Shown here in pieces: positions 12,023 to 22,364 of a stretch of DNA of 64,000 bases (position 1 is the stretch's first letter; each line of letters begins with the position of its first letter). The stretch is from contig WHVD01000057.1 in the NCBI GenBank assembly GCA_015178975.1, forward strand, positions 1-64,000, read 5' to 3'. The DNA is from Hysterangium stoloniferum. Its lineage: Eukaryota; Basidiomycota; Agaricomycetes; Hysterangiales; Hysterangiaceae. Below the pieces are notes generated by a model that saw only the letters and a program-made list of their open reading frames with translations, was not told the origin of the DNA and ran no database searches. The translations under genes and the position numbers were made by a program.

Positions 12023-12434
12023 ATATACTATCGGCAATTCCATTAGACCCAGTCACCAAAGCACACCTTGATAACCCATCCAACCCCGATCAACCCCGAT
12101 GGTCACTAGACTCACAAGGTTTCATTAGACTTGACAGCCACATTTATGTACTGGATTCCGACACCCTTCAGCTGCAAATCTTACAACATAAGCACGATCA
12201 CCCAATCTCGGGACATTTCGGCCTCAATAAAACTCTTTCGCTCATTAGAAGAGAATATCCATGGCCCAGCATCCGAGATTTCATTAAGCACTATTGCAAA
12301 TCTTGTACAACGTGTTTATGCTCTAAATCACAGTGACACAAACCATATGGCCTACTCAAACAATTACCGATACCAGAAAAACCCTGGAACTTGATTTCTA
12401 TGGATTTCATTGAGCACCTACCGGCATCTGAAGG
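12023..12434 (+). pseudogene. Integrase zinc-finger segment of element C
   Basis: The translation shows the HHCC finger: H-x3-H in HDHPISGHFGL near 12193 and C-x2-C in CKSCTTC near 12298. The start of the core, [12 protein letters not shown], reaches 12434. One in-frame TGA lies near 12333. Continuity with 12913 onward is exact if the LTR and one copy of the TSD GAAGG are removed. Confidence 0.85.
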
Positions 12435-12912
12435 TGTGAGGAGTATGCTTTTACCACAGTTTCATTGTGGTAAAACACTCCTTTTATTTCATTTATATTT
12501 TACATACATATTCTATTCATATTTTTCTATCTTTCATATTCTTTGAATATTGCATATTTCATTAGTTCAAAGCATTGTGTATACTTGTGGGTGCACTCAG
12601 CACCAATTAGAACTCAGACACACTTTAACCCAAGAACCACCACTCGTAAGACACAAACTAGGTTTACTACGAGCGGTGATCAGGGTAACGTGTCAGCTAC
12701 CACATAGGTAGCATTATCTGAACTACTGAATACTTCTGGCCTCAAACTATAACAGTCGAGGCCTCCACTCGAACCATTGCACTCGTTGACTCCTTCGTCA
12801 TCTCGTGCTCTTTCTCTCACTTCCTCTTATATTGCACCGAATAGGTCAATATCCTCCTCTTCTACTCATTTCTTCGTATATAGAACAGTCTGAACTTCTA
12901 CCACTCTTCACA
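12435..12912 (+). repeat. Solo LTR, family B copy 2 (478 bp), TSD GAAGG
   Basis: Same ends as copy 1 and nearly identical sequence. GAAGG occurs at 12430-12434 and 12913-12917. It lies 413 bp from copy 1, in the same orientation, but has its own target duplication, so the two are independent insertions and not the LTR pair of one element. Confidence 0.92.
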
Positions 12913-13965
12913 GAAGGTCATACAGCAATCCTAGTTGTTGTGGATTGGCTCACAAAGCAAAGTATTTTCATTCCAACATACGACACAATAACATCTGTAC
13001 AGTTAACCAAATTATTCGTCACCCATGTATTTTCCAAGCATGGTGTTCCATCGCATGTCACATCCGATCGTGGATTCAAGTTTGTCTCTCATTTCTTTAG
13101 ATCACTCGGAAAAGCACTAGACATGAAATTACACTTCACTTTGGGCTATCACCTGGAAGGTGACAGCCAAACCAAACACATGAATCAAACCCTGAAACAG
13201 TACATTCGTGTCTATTATAACTATCAACAAGATAATTGGAAATCACTACTACTGCTAGCCAAATTCGCATATAACAACGCACCAAACGCCACTACTGGCA
13301 TTTCGCCTTTCTTTGCAAACAAAGGCTACAACCCCAATATTGAAATCCACCCAGAACACAATCTCGCATCCACCCATACTCAAGACTTTGTTACTAACCT
13401 TGATGAGCTACATCAAGAACTTCATAAAACTATTGCAATGGCCCAAGAACAATACCAATGGTCCACGGATAAGAATCGACTTCCACCTCCTGATTTAAAG
13501 ATCAGAGACCGAGTATTCATTAAAGCTGAGTTTTTCTGAACTACTAGACCCTCTAAGAAGCTCTCTGAAAAATATTTAGGTCCTTTTGAAGTTATAGCAC
13601 AAGCCAGCACGCTTTCATGGACACTTCAGCTTCCTGACAACATGCGTGCAGTGCACCCGGTATTTCACATATCTATGTTAGAACCTTGTGTTGCTAACAA
13701 TATACCAGATCGCATACAACCACCACCTCCACCCATGATTATTGATGGAGAACCTGAATTTGAGATATTGGAAATCCTAGACTCCAAAATTGACAATCGC
13801 CGACACTCATGCAAGTTACTTTATTTGGTTAAATGGGCTGGCTATGAAGGTACAGATGAAGAAACTTCATGGATCCTAGCTACAGAGCTCAGCAATGCAT
13901 CAGAAATTGTCTTAGGTTTTCATCAAGCATATCCAAATAAACCTGGTCCTTTAGATTCTCTATAG
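12913..13965 (+). pseudogene. Integrase core and chromodomain of element C
   Basis: The integrase core continues with VVVDWLTKQSIFIP near 12943, the second Asp in HVTSDRGFKFVS near 13058, and a region aligned with the catalytic Glu at GDSQTKHMNQTLKQ near 13160. Here the residue after Thr is Lys, so the Glu appears lost. YNNAPNATTGISPFF follows. After a TGA at 13537 the C-terminal part gives KYLGPFEVIA and HPVFHISMLEPC. A chromodomain comes last (LYLVKWAGYEGTDEETSW, 13821-13874). The chromodomain probably targets insertion to heterochromatin, as known for fungal chromoviruses. Confidence 0.85.
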
Positions 13966-14116
13966 TTCTCACACGGTATCTGACCCTTTTCCGACTATGT
14001 CTTATGATTTCACACTTTGTTTGTTTTGTTTTAAAACCATTATATTGTGACTATCTATAAGTTCCCTCTATGACTTCTCCTTCCTCCCCAGCCTCTGAGC
14101 CTTCCTCCTCACCAAC

Positions 14117-14386
14117 TGTGAGGAGTATGCTTTTACCACAGTTTCATTGTGGTAAAACACTCCTTGTATTTTATTTATATTTTACACATTTTATTCATAT
14201 TTTTCTATCCTTTATATTCTTCGATTATTTCACCATTTCATTAGTTCGAAGCTTTGTGTATACTTGTGGGTGCACTTGGCACCAAATGAAACTCAGACAC
14301 ACTTTTACCCAAGCACCACCACTCATAAGACATAAACTAGGTCTACAGTGAGCGGTGATCAGGGTAACGTGTCAGCTACCACATAG
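14117..14386 (+). repeat. Family B LTR copy 3, 3'-truncated (270 bp)
   Basis: It starts TGTGAGGAG and matches copies 1 and 2 up to CACATAG at 14386, where a minus-strand family-A LTR begins. The rest of the B copy is not found on the other side, so this is a deletion junction. Confidence 0.85.
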
Positions 14387-15017
14387 TGTGAAGAGTGGTA
14401 GAAGTTCTAACCATTCTATATACGAAGAATATCGACTGTTGAAGTACGATACCACGATGTATTGACTGTCTAAGTCTAATACGGACCGAATGCGTATTGA
14501 CTACTTAGTTCAATACGGTAGAGAGAAGTAGCTATCTAAAGTAAGGTAGATAGCTAGAACGAATAAGCAGAATCGACTGGTTAAGTGCAGTTCTGGACAA
14601 TTGCTCGAGTGCAAGTAGAGTAGTTAGAGAGTCGAATAATAGAGTAGCGTGGATGTAGTCCACGTGAGTTGAGATAGGGATTGAGTTTCGACTGATACAG
14701 TTCGAAACTCAGTTTGAATGAGTAGCTAAAGCCCGTCTGTGACGGTCGAGACGATACACCAATCACAACTTACAGGACACTAACGGGTGTCTGGGTAAGT
14801 CGTGGTTGCGGTGTAAAAAGTGTCTGAGTTCTAAACTACGGGCGCTAGAATACATAAGTCTGGCGTGTGTGCGTCCACAAGAGTCGATGTACCGCATACA
14901 TAGGTCGTCAAACTAATTATAGATATAATGAAAGAGAGAAAATAGAAATAATAAAGGAAATATAGTAAGAGCACATCCGACTATATTTCCTGAGTGTATT
15001 TTGCCATACCTCTCACA
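14387..15017 (-). repeat. LTR, family A, minus orientation (631 bp)
   Basis: Reads TGTGAAGAG to CTCTCACA, the reverse complement of the family-A ends. The flanks CATAG and CTTAT do not match, so one edge has been rearranged, consistent with the truncated B copy at its left. Confidence 0.85.
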
Positions 15018-15554
15018 CTTATACTGCAAAACTAGGAACACAATACGTCCAATCTTGGTTCATTGATTGGTAATATTGTCAAGATTTTGAAATCAAGCAT
15101 AGCATTTGAGGGTGACGCATTATCATGGGATTCTTGTGTTTCTGACTCATATCATCAATGTTTCATCAGCCATCACTTCTATTATTCCATCATCCCAATT
15201 GTCTGACTCACTTCCCCTATTGTTCTATTGTGTTTCCCCATTTATCCATATCACATGTCTGATCTCATCTTTTGTTTGTCATTCTCTTATTGTTCAGCAC
15301 AGCCTCCCCCTATTATTGTTCACAGCTTTACTAACACTCCTATTGTGATGACTCAGAGACGACTCACACCATATCACATTGTTATTGTGTCGTTGTTTGT
15401 AGATGTTTGATTTGACCTGTGCTCTCTCATGTATATAAGGGCCTCTCTTTTTCCCACTATTGAACAAGCAATTTTGTTGTATCTCATTTCGAAGCTCATT
15501 CTTAAGGACAATCTCTTAAGTCTTACTCTCAGTCTCACTCCTACGACCAGTAAG
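15018..15554. other. Unclassified repeat-like DNA with a TATA-type motif
   Basis: No coding signal. TATATAAGGG at about 15432, followed by pyrimidine-rich sequence, resembles the promoter part of an LTR on the plus strand. A possible start is TGTGATGACTC at 15344. The stretch is interrupted by the family-A LTR at 15555 and continues at 16187-16426. No convincing end or TSD was found. Confidence 0.3.
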
Positions 15555-16186
15555 TGTGAGAGGTATGGCAAAATACACTCAGGAAATATAGTCAGATGAG
15601 CTCTTACTATATTCCCTTTATTATTTCTGTTTTCTCTCTTTTATTATATATCTATAATTAGTTCGACGACCTATGTATGTGGTGCATCGACTCTTGTGGG
15701 TGCATACACACCAGACTTATGTATTCTAGCACCCGTAGTTTAGAACTCAGACACTTTTACACCGCAACCACGACTTACCCAGACACCCATTAGTGTCCTG
15801 TAAATTGTGATTGGTGTATCATCTCGACCGTCACAGATGGGCTTTAGCTATCTACTCAATCAGAGTTTCGAACTGTACCAGTCGAAACTCAATCCTTATC
15901 TCAACCCGCGTGGACTACATCCACACTACTCTATTATTCGACTCTCTAGTTACTCTACTTTGCACTCGAGCAGTCGTTCAGAATTGCACTTAACAGTCGA
16001 TTCTACTTATTTGTTCTAGCTATCTACCTTACTTTAGATAGCTACTTCTCTCTACCGTATTGAACTAAGCAGTCAATACATGTTCAGTCTGTATTAGACT
16101 TAGATAGTCAATACATCCTGGTGTCGTACCTAAACAGTCGATATTCTTCGTATATAGAATGGTTAGAACTTCCACCACTCTTCACA
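15555..16186 (+). repeat. Solo LTR, family A (632 bp), TSD GTAAG
   Basis: TGTGAGAGG to CTCTTCACA. GTAAG lies at 15550-15554 and 16187-16191. Confidence 0.93.
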
Positions 16187-16426
16187 GTAAGGGATACTGT
16201 AGTGTCTCTTATTGTTGAAGTTCTACATTCTACAACATTGGGCTTATGTCAGCCTTTTGTATTCATCTTCAATTACATCATCCAAGGTCTGCTCTAGCCT
16301 CTCGCTCCAAGTGTGTTTGGTTATAGACTGGTTTCAAGAACAACTGTGTTAGTGACCGTCATAAAGACTTGACCGTTGCACGCAGGTTATTAGGTCTTTT
16401 TCCTAGTAACAAACTTACAGTGCAGC

Positions 16427-16735
16427 ACATAAGCTGAAGCCAAGTCCTTCCGATCGGTCCCTGTTGGCCTACCGACATTAGTCAGTTTTCAGTTCTTAAC
16501 AATACCCAAGTAGTTATTTGTACATACAATCTGATCAGAATATTGACTTAGTTTCTACTTGTCTTTTGTCCCTTGCATATTCTCAGAACCCATGGGTTTC
16601 CCATCCACTCCTGTCTGAAGTTGGACAATGCAATCTTGTGAGGGCACAGTACAGTACATAAGCTGAAGCCAAGTCCTTTCCCAGAACTTCTGTGGGTTTC
16701 TCCCAGAGACCCACCCATGAGCCCTGCACTTAACA
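16427..16735 (+). repeat. LTR tails: family C end (to 16501) and family D end (to about 16735)
   Basis: 16427-16501 matches the last 75 bp of the family-C LTR, including CGATCGGTCCC and the final CTTAACA. 16502-16735 matches family D: the block TTGTACATACAATCTG, the GCTGAAGCCAAGTCC block and the end CACTTAACA. Neither has its 5' part, so both are truncated relics. Confidence 0.65.
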
Positions 16736-16966
16736 ACAACTCAGATTGAGGTGGAAGTAAAAGTCCAGTGGCCCAAATAGGGTGGAATAAGCTGCTGCTA
16801 CAGTGACACACAAGTGTAGTAATGTAGATTGGTTACAATTGGTTAAAATAAAGCTATATTTCATGGCTGGAGAAGAGCTCCTTATATACACTGAGATCTG
16901 AGACATTTAGAACATTCTAGTAACTATTTCTATCCTACTTTTTAGCTATTTTATATGAAAACTGCT

Positions 16967-17573
16967 TGTGAAGAGTGGTGGAAGTTCTAACCGTTCTATA
17001 TATGAAGAATATTGACTGTTTAGGTACGACACAAAGATGTATTGACTGTTTAGTTCAATACAGTCGGGTGGATAGCTATCTAAAGTAAAATAGAGAGCTA
17101 AAACGAACAAGGAGAATCAACTATGAAGTACAATTCTGAAGGACTGCTCAAGTGTAGAAGAGAATAACAAGAGAGTCAAATAACAGAGTAGCGCAGATGT
17201 AGTCCACATGAATTGAGATAAAAGTGGAGTTTCGACTAGTATAGTTTGAAACTCTGATTGCGTCGATAGTCAAAGCCCATCTGTGACGGTCGAGATGATA
17301 CCCCAATCACAACTTACAGGACACTAATCGGTATCTGGGTAAGTCGTGGTTGCGGGGTAAAAAGTGTCTGAGTTCTAACTACAGGCGCTAGAATACATAA
17401 GTTTGGCATGTATGCACCCACAAGAATTGATGTACCACATACATAGGTCATCGAACTAATTATAAGTGTATAATAAAATAGAGAGAAAGTAGAAATAATA
17501 ATAGAAATATAGAAATATAGTATGAGCTCATCCAGACTATATTTCCTGAGTATATTTCACCATACCTCTCACA
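16967..17573 (-). repeat. Solo LTR, family A, minus orientation (607 bp), TSD CTGCT
   Basis: TGTGAAGAG to CTCTCACA, flanked by CTGCT at 16962-16966 and 17574-17578. Confidence 0.93.
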
Positions 17574-18871
17574 CTGCTGGAATATTCTAGGAGTTTACTT
17601 TCCATTGTAGCATATGTATATGCTGATGTAATGTTCCTGTGTGTCATGAGGTCACTGCACGCATGTCACCTTTTGTGACAGTATTCCTGTAATGAGTGCC
17701 AGGTGGCCAGTTTTTAAAGATACATACAGTGACTCACAAAATGTATCCAATGTTTTGCAGGTTCAGTGTATATACCTTATACCTCAGTAGATAAAATAGT
17801 AGAAATTACCACAATATTTGTCAACATGCTCTATCATGTATGGTTTGATATGACATAATGACATGATGTGATATCCATATATGGTAACAATATGAATATT
17901 TTAATAGAGAAGATTCATTGGATACCTTTTGTTGCTGACAAGGTTAGGTGGGAAATTACTTGTATTCAGTGCTTGGTATAGCCACCCTTTGCCTTTAATG
18001 TATCTGAAACTTTCCTATGCATATTTTCAATCAAATCCTGACACACCTTTGTATCAATCCTGTACCATTCCTTCACCACCCTCTCCCAAAGCTCTTCCAT
18101 CCCTCTGGAGTGCATTCTCATATCCTGCCAACCTCCTCTTCAGGTGATTCCATAAGTGTTCAATGGGATTCAGGTCAGGAGACTGTGCTAACCATGAGAG
18201 AACCCTGAAACCATTTATTGGAACCAATTCTCAGCCTTCTTGCAGGTGTGCTTGGGGGCATTATCCTGCTAGAAGCTACAGATTTCATAGTCACTAAGGC
18301 TGGCTTGCAGGCCATCCTCCAGACTCTGTATGTAGAGATCCCCATCCATCCTTCCATCAATCTTGCATGCATACCCAACCCCCCCTCACAGCACACACCC
18401 CCATACCATCAAAGATCCACTACCAAACTTCAGGGTTCCCTCAATTAGTCTGTCACTCAGGCCCTCCCCTGTCTTTTTCCACACCCACTTCCTACCATCT
18501 CAGCCTATAGATTTTTGTCTCATCAGACCATACCATTTGCTTCCACTCCTCCACAGTCCAATTCTGATGTACCAAAGCAAAGTCCATCCTCCCCTTCCTA
18601 TACTTCTTAGAAAGAAAAAGCCTTTTCTTCTTTCCCACAGGCTTCATCCCAGCTGCCTTGAGTCCACAATGTAATGTTTGAGGATGGAGTGACTGGTTGG
18701 TGGTAGTTCGAAGTGTCTTTGTTGCATCTACAGCTGTGTCAGCCTTCTGTTAGGACTGGAAAACCCACTGGGCTCTGGACCCCATCCTACATGCACCCGA
18801 CTCTCTATACCCACCAGGTTACAGTTAACTGGAAAACCCACTGGCACCCAGACCCCACCCTATATGCACCC

Positions 18872-19120
18872 TGTTAAAGGCATAGAAAAGAATTGACCCA
18901 GCCTGGGATTGAACCAAGGACCTCCTGGCTTTATATGCAGGTGCTCTTAACCACTGAGCTACTGGACCTATAGTCTAGTATTATATGATGGATTATATAT
19001 ACATATATATGGACTTATGATGCCAACTTGTGCTCTTATAACAGTTTATATAACTGATGGCAAACCTGGGTCTTATAACAGTCTGTCACATATAGATATT
19101 GTATTTTCCCATTTCTAACA
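18872..19120 (-). repeat. 249-bp LTR-like element carrying a tRNA-like sequence, TSD CACCC
   Basis: It runs TGTTAAAGG to TTTCTAACA. CACCC is duplicated at 18867-18871 and 19121-19125, inside the family-D LTR. On the minus strand its last 105 bp are a tRNA-like cloverleaf followed by a tail ending CTTTAACA. That tail also closes the miniature element at 23051-23451. TG..CA ends plus a 5-bp TSD say LTR; the tRNA-like part says Pol III promoter. Confidence 0.8.
18894..18968 (-). tRNA. tRNA-like sequence (mobile-element-borne, probably not a functional tRNA)
   Basis: On the minus strand, GGTCCAG and CTGGGTC form a 7-bp acceptor stem with G-U pairs. GCTC/GAGC form the D stem, and CTTGG-TTCAATC-CCAGG forms the T arm, with a good B box. 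The A box TAGCTCAGTGG is intact. The anticodon arm is imperfect (CCTGC-ATATAAA-GCCAGG). No CCA is encoded. It lies within a transposable element, so it is best read as an internal Pol III promoter or tRNA fossil. Confidence 0.55.
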
Positions 19121-19738
19121 CACCCAACCCTCTATATGGTACCCAAAGTACAGTCACAACTGGAGTCCCCACCAGGACCTACACATGTCAAACCTGTCTA
19201 TATCTGACCTCTGTCTCATGCACCAGTCACCAGACTCTGCCCAGACAACCCATCAGCTCTCTAACTGAGCCCTGTTCCTGTTACAGTCAAATGACCTGTC
19301 CTGTTTCACACCCCACTTCCATTCCATTCCATCCCTAACACCTAGTTTGGTGTTTACTCATCTCATTTCATGATTACTTGTTTTGATCTTTATTATCACC
19401 AGATTTGGTATTGCATACAGTCTATATAGTCTAGCTAATGTTGTACATACAATCTGGTCAGAAAATCAACTTAGTTCTCCCCCAGTAACTTACCATATAT
19501 CCTGCTCTATTCCCATCTCTCATCTTTGAAACACAACACTACATATCAACCTCGTCAGAGCCTGCAGGCCTTCCAACTGGCCTCCCAACCTATCAACCTA
19601 TTGACTACTCCCAGACTCCCTGGGTTTTCCATCCACCTGTTTGAAATTGGACATCACAATCTCACCAGGGTGCAGCCTATAAGCTGAAGCCAAGTTCTAC
19701 TGGATTATCCGCAGGTTTCTCCAGAAACCCTCTGTGAG

Positions 19739-20033
19739 TGTCAGGGCTCATTTTAAAGCTAACCCTATACATTAAGATCCCTACTAATGTACTCCTGAGA
19801 ACCCTAGCACTTTAAGATATCATGCTCCCATAGTTAGAGTTTCTTCTTTCTATTTTAGTTAGAGCTCTGATGATTATGTAATTGTAATCTGCACATGACA
19901 GCTACTACTGCATTAGGCTATTGGGTAGCACATGCATGTATATAGTAGTGGGCTGGTGGTTGTCACACCCCAGTCTTGTAATTGACTTGGTTTTTGGGTT
20001 ATCAATAGTCTCATTTTGAGATGACTCCTAACA
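19739..20033 (+). repeat. Solo LTR, family F (295 bp), inside the family-D LTR, TSD GTGAG
   Basis: TGTCAGGGCTC to ACTCCTAACA. GTGAG lies at 19734-19738 and 20034-20038. Part of a second copy is at 39918-40131. Confidence 0.88.
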
Positions 20034-20628
20034 GTGAGCCTGCCCATCCCTTAACACCTTCCCAAAGCTGATAAGACATCATGCAAAACAGATGTTGGCT
20101 GTAGAGAGTTTGGAAGGGTGACCACCAGAGGCCTTAGAAAAGTGGGAATAATACTCAGAGTGAAGTTTAGACATAGTAGCAAAGCCATAGCTAGTAGAAA
20201 GTGAAATATGTTTGGCAGAATAGCCAGCTTCAAGTAGAGAAAGGACCTCATGCTGGGCAACAGGGAAAAGGAGATGCATAGTTGGAATTAGGAGAATCTT
20301 AGCTGTGAGAGCCCTTTGACTTATACTTTAGCACAATATGATCACATAACATATTGAAAAAAACATAAACAAGTGCAAACAATCAACATAGTACATGATC
20401 TTCATACAAGAGCCTGTCAGCAACAAAAGGTATCCAATGACCCTTCTATATGAAAATATTCATATTGTTACCACATATGGAGATTACACAATGAACATTA
20501 TATCATATCAAACCATGCATGATAGAGCATGTTGAAAAATATTTTGGTGATATTTGCCATTTTATCTACTGAAGTATAAGGTATGTAAGTTGAAACTGCA
20601 AAACATTGGATATGTTTGTGAGTCACTG

Positions 20629-21256
20629 TAGTTAAAAAAGAATAAAAGATAGAAATTCTGTAGCTGGCTCAGTTTATAAGATAAAAATACAAAATAAATT
20701 GCATAATTTCAAGATAAATCAAGAATCCCTTTGCTTGCACTGCATCTTGGAACTGGACAGCAGAAATAGCCCAGTTCACACCAGTGGTATCAAGCTTGGG
20801 GATGGATGATGGAAGAGAGTCAGACAAAGAAGTAGCAATGGTGGTCATCTTGGTAGCAATCTATAGGTAGGGTAGCATGGAACCCAATAACCTGTTGGGA
20901 TAGTATATATACTAGACAGCTAGATAGCAGAAAGCAAACTCAGTGTTTGCACACAGTAGTGGGGCTAAACAGCTGTGTATTTACCTAGATAGCAGAAAGC
21001 AATCTAGGATGTATGATAAGTATTGTATCTAAACAAAAATGTAAAGGTAATCTCACCTCAGTGGTTTCACACTGTAATAGGGCTAAACAGCTGAGGTGCA
21101 CTAGCTATAGTTCATAAGCTTTTAAGGTATTAGCATTCTATCTATGATCATACATTGTGAATATTACAGAGAGTCAAACAGGAAGTAACTAAATGGAAAG
21201 GCATATATATTATATCATGTGTACCTGCCTAGCTCAGTACCTTAAGTTGGGCTCTG
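20629..21256. other. Noncoding repeat-like spacer
   Basis: No gene is seen. GCTAGATAGCAGAAAGCAA-type words recur near 20920 and 20985, and GGGCTAAACAGCTG-type words near 20953 and 21067, giving an imperfect duplication of roughly 60-130 bp. Origin unknown. Confidence 0.4.
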
Positions 21257-21264
21257 ATTCTGAA

Positions 21265-21916
21265 TAGTGATTGGCAAGGCCCAGCCCGGCCTGAAAGCCC
21301 TGGCTTGGGCTCAGCTTTGATGGCTTGGGCCTGCCAATATCTCAGGCTGGGCTTTAAGAGATGGCTTGGGCTGGGCTCAGCTGGGCTTGGGCCCAGGCCA
21401 CAGGTAAAAATGGTACAAAATGGCATTTGTAAACTTTGTAGTCTACTAATAAAATAAAATAAACTTCTCAAAAATATAATGAATGTATATTGCACATAAA
21501 TTTCCTCTTTATCAGAGGACAGCTCAACTTCAAGTAATGCAGCCTCTGAATCCCTGGTAGCCAAAATTTCCCACCATGACTTGTTTCAATTTCTTCATCA
21601 CTCTCAATATTCCCCTGGGGACTTACTTGGCCATCCCAGGCAAGATTTTGACTTTGGCAGCATTGTGTACAAAGGGCCTGAACAGAAATTGAACTGGTCA
21701 TTTATATTATACAGAAAAAAATCTGACCATCCTTGACCATACACTACCTTGTCCTTCCCTTGTGGGGCCATGGCTGGTGGCCTGGCTTGGGCTTACAATA
21801 TCCTAGGCCAGGCCCAGAGTGGACGGCCTAAGTACTACTCAGCCCAGCTCAGCTTGGGCTTTTCAGGGCCTGGCTCAGCCAGCCCACAGCCTGAGGCCAG
21901 GCCTTGCCAATCACTA
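21265..21916. mobile_element. hAT-like nonautonomous element (652 bp) with GC-rich ends
   Basis: TAGTGATTGGCAAGGCC at 21265 is mirrored by GGCCTTGCCAATCACTA ending at 21916. The 8-bp flanks ATTCTGAA (21257-21264) and GCTCTGAA (21917-21924) agree in six positions, as expected for an aged 8-bp hAT target duplication. Both subterminal regions are packed with GGCTTGGGC/GCCCAAGCC words in opposite orientation. The middle is AT-rich without a convincing transposase. Confidence 0.75.
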
Positions 21917-21924
21917 GCTCTGAA

Positions 21925-22364
21925 TATAGCAGGAGTGAGACTATACTGTGCTTGCTAATCCAACATCCTTGTGGGTGTGCATGCAAGGAGGTATGATGTT
22001 GAAGTATATTACATAATATTTTCAGAAATTTAGAGAATTTATTTCTTGAGGAATAGACATGTCTTTCAAAAAGTAGAAAACATTGTAAGGGTTTTGCTGC
22101 CTACCGTAACTAATCTTGATGGTACATGCTTTACTTAATGGGAAAGGTGTTAGAACAATACTGTGGATTCACCCAATGTTTAAGAGTATGAATTTGAATT
22201 ACACCCAAAGAAGCAAGCCAAAAGTGTAGGGTATTAGTTCATACATGGAATAATTATTCTCGCACTTAGTGTATTAGTAGGAGTCCCAGGATATCTGTAT
22301 TTTTCAACAACTAAATATCTGGTAAATCATAGCTCTATGTCTAAATAAATATTATTATCATCCA
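21925..22364. other. F-box gene flank module (upstream, plus-strand arm)
   Basis: No gene. From about 22130 the sequence (TACATGCTTTACTTAATGGG, then CAATACTGTGGATTCACC, then TGTAGGGTATTAGTTCA) matches the spacers at 25470-25700 and, inverted, 35200-35345 and 38085-38206. It is therefore part of the duplicated unit that carries each F-box copy. Confidence 0.7.

Larger units (their letters stand above)
18748..20056 (+). repeat. Solo LTR, family D, inside the Tc1 transposase, TSD CCTTC
   Basis: It starts TGTTAGGACTGG and ends CATCCCTTAACA. CCTTC occurs at 18743-18747 and 20057-20061. After subtracting two nested elements and their duplications, about 755 bp remain. It contains the block GCTGAAGCCAAG shared with families C and E. 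Confidence 0.9.
17970..20275 (-). pseudogene. Tc1-like DD34E transposase, split by an LTR and degraded
   Basis: Minus-strand pieces in order are as follows. HEVLSLLEAGYSAKHIS (about 20255-20205) is the N-terminal helix-turn-helix. SKASGGHPSKLST (about 20140) is followed by an in-frame stop. After the 18748-20056 insertion come ADTAVDATKTLRTTTNQS, LKAAGMKPVGKKK, MDFALVHQNWT and VWSDETKIY (first Asp). Then QDNAPKHT (second Asp) appears near 18255. The SPDLNPIEH block with the third acidic residue is readable only in a shifted frame near 18160. Several stops and frameshifts separate the pieces, so the gene is dead. The motifs are those of the Tc1/mariner superfamily. Confidence 0.85.
17727..20628 (-). 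mobile_element. Tc1/mariner-type DNA transposon with long inverted repeats, interrupted
   Basis: CAGTGACTCACAAA at 17727 and its reverse complement ending at 20628 are each bordered by TA (17725-17726 and 20629-20630), the Tc1/mariner target duplication. The similarity continues inward for about 220 bp on both sides, ending near GACAAGG (about 17945) and CCTGTCAGCAACA (about 20420). The transposase runs on the minus strand. A family-D LTR (18748-20056) sits in the transposase with TSD CCTTC and carries two further insertions. Without insertions the element would be about 1.6 kb. Confidence 0.9.

Noticed and set aside
11549-12912. A short LTR retrotransposon with two B-type LTRs
   Set aside because: Each LTR has its own target duplication and the 413 bp between them is integrase of a different (family C) element.
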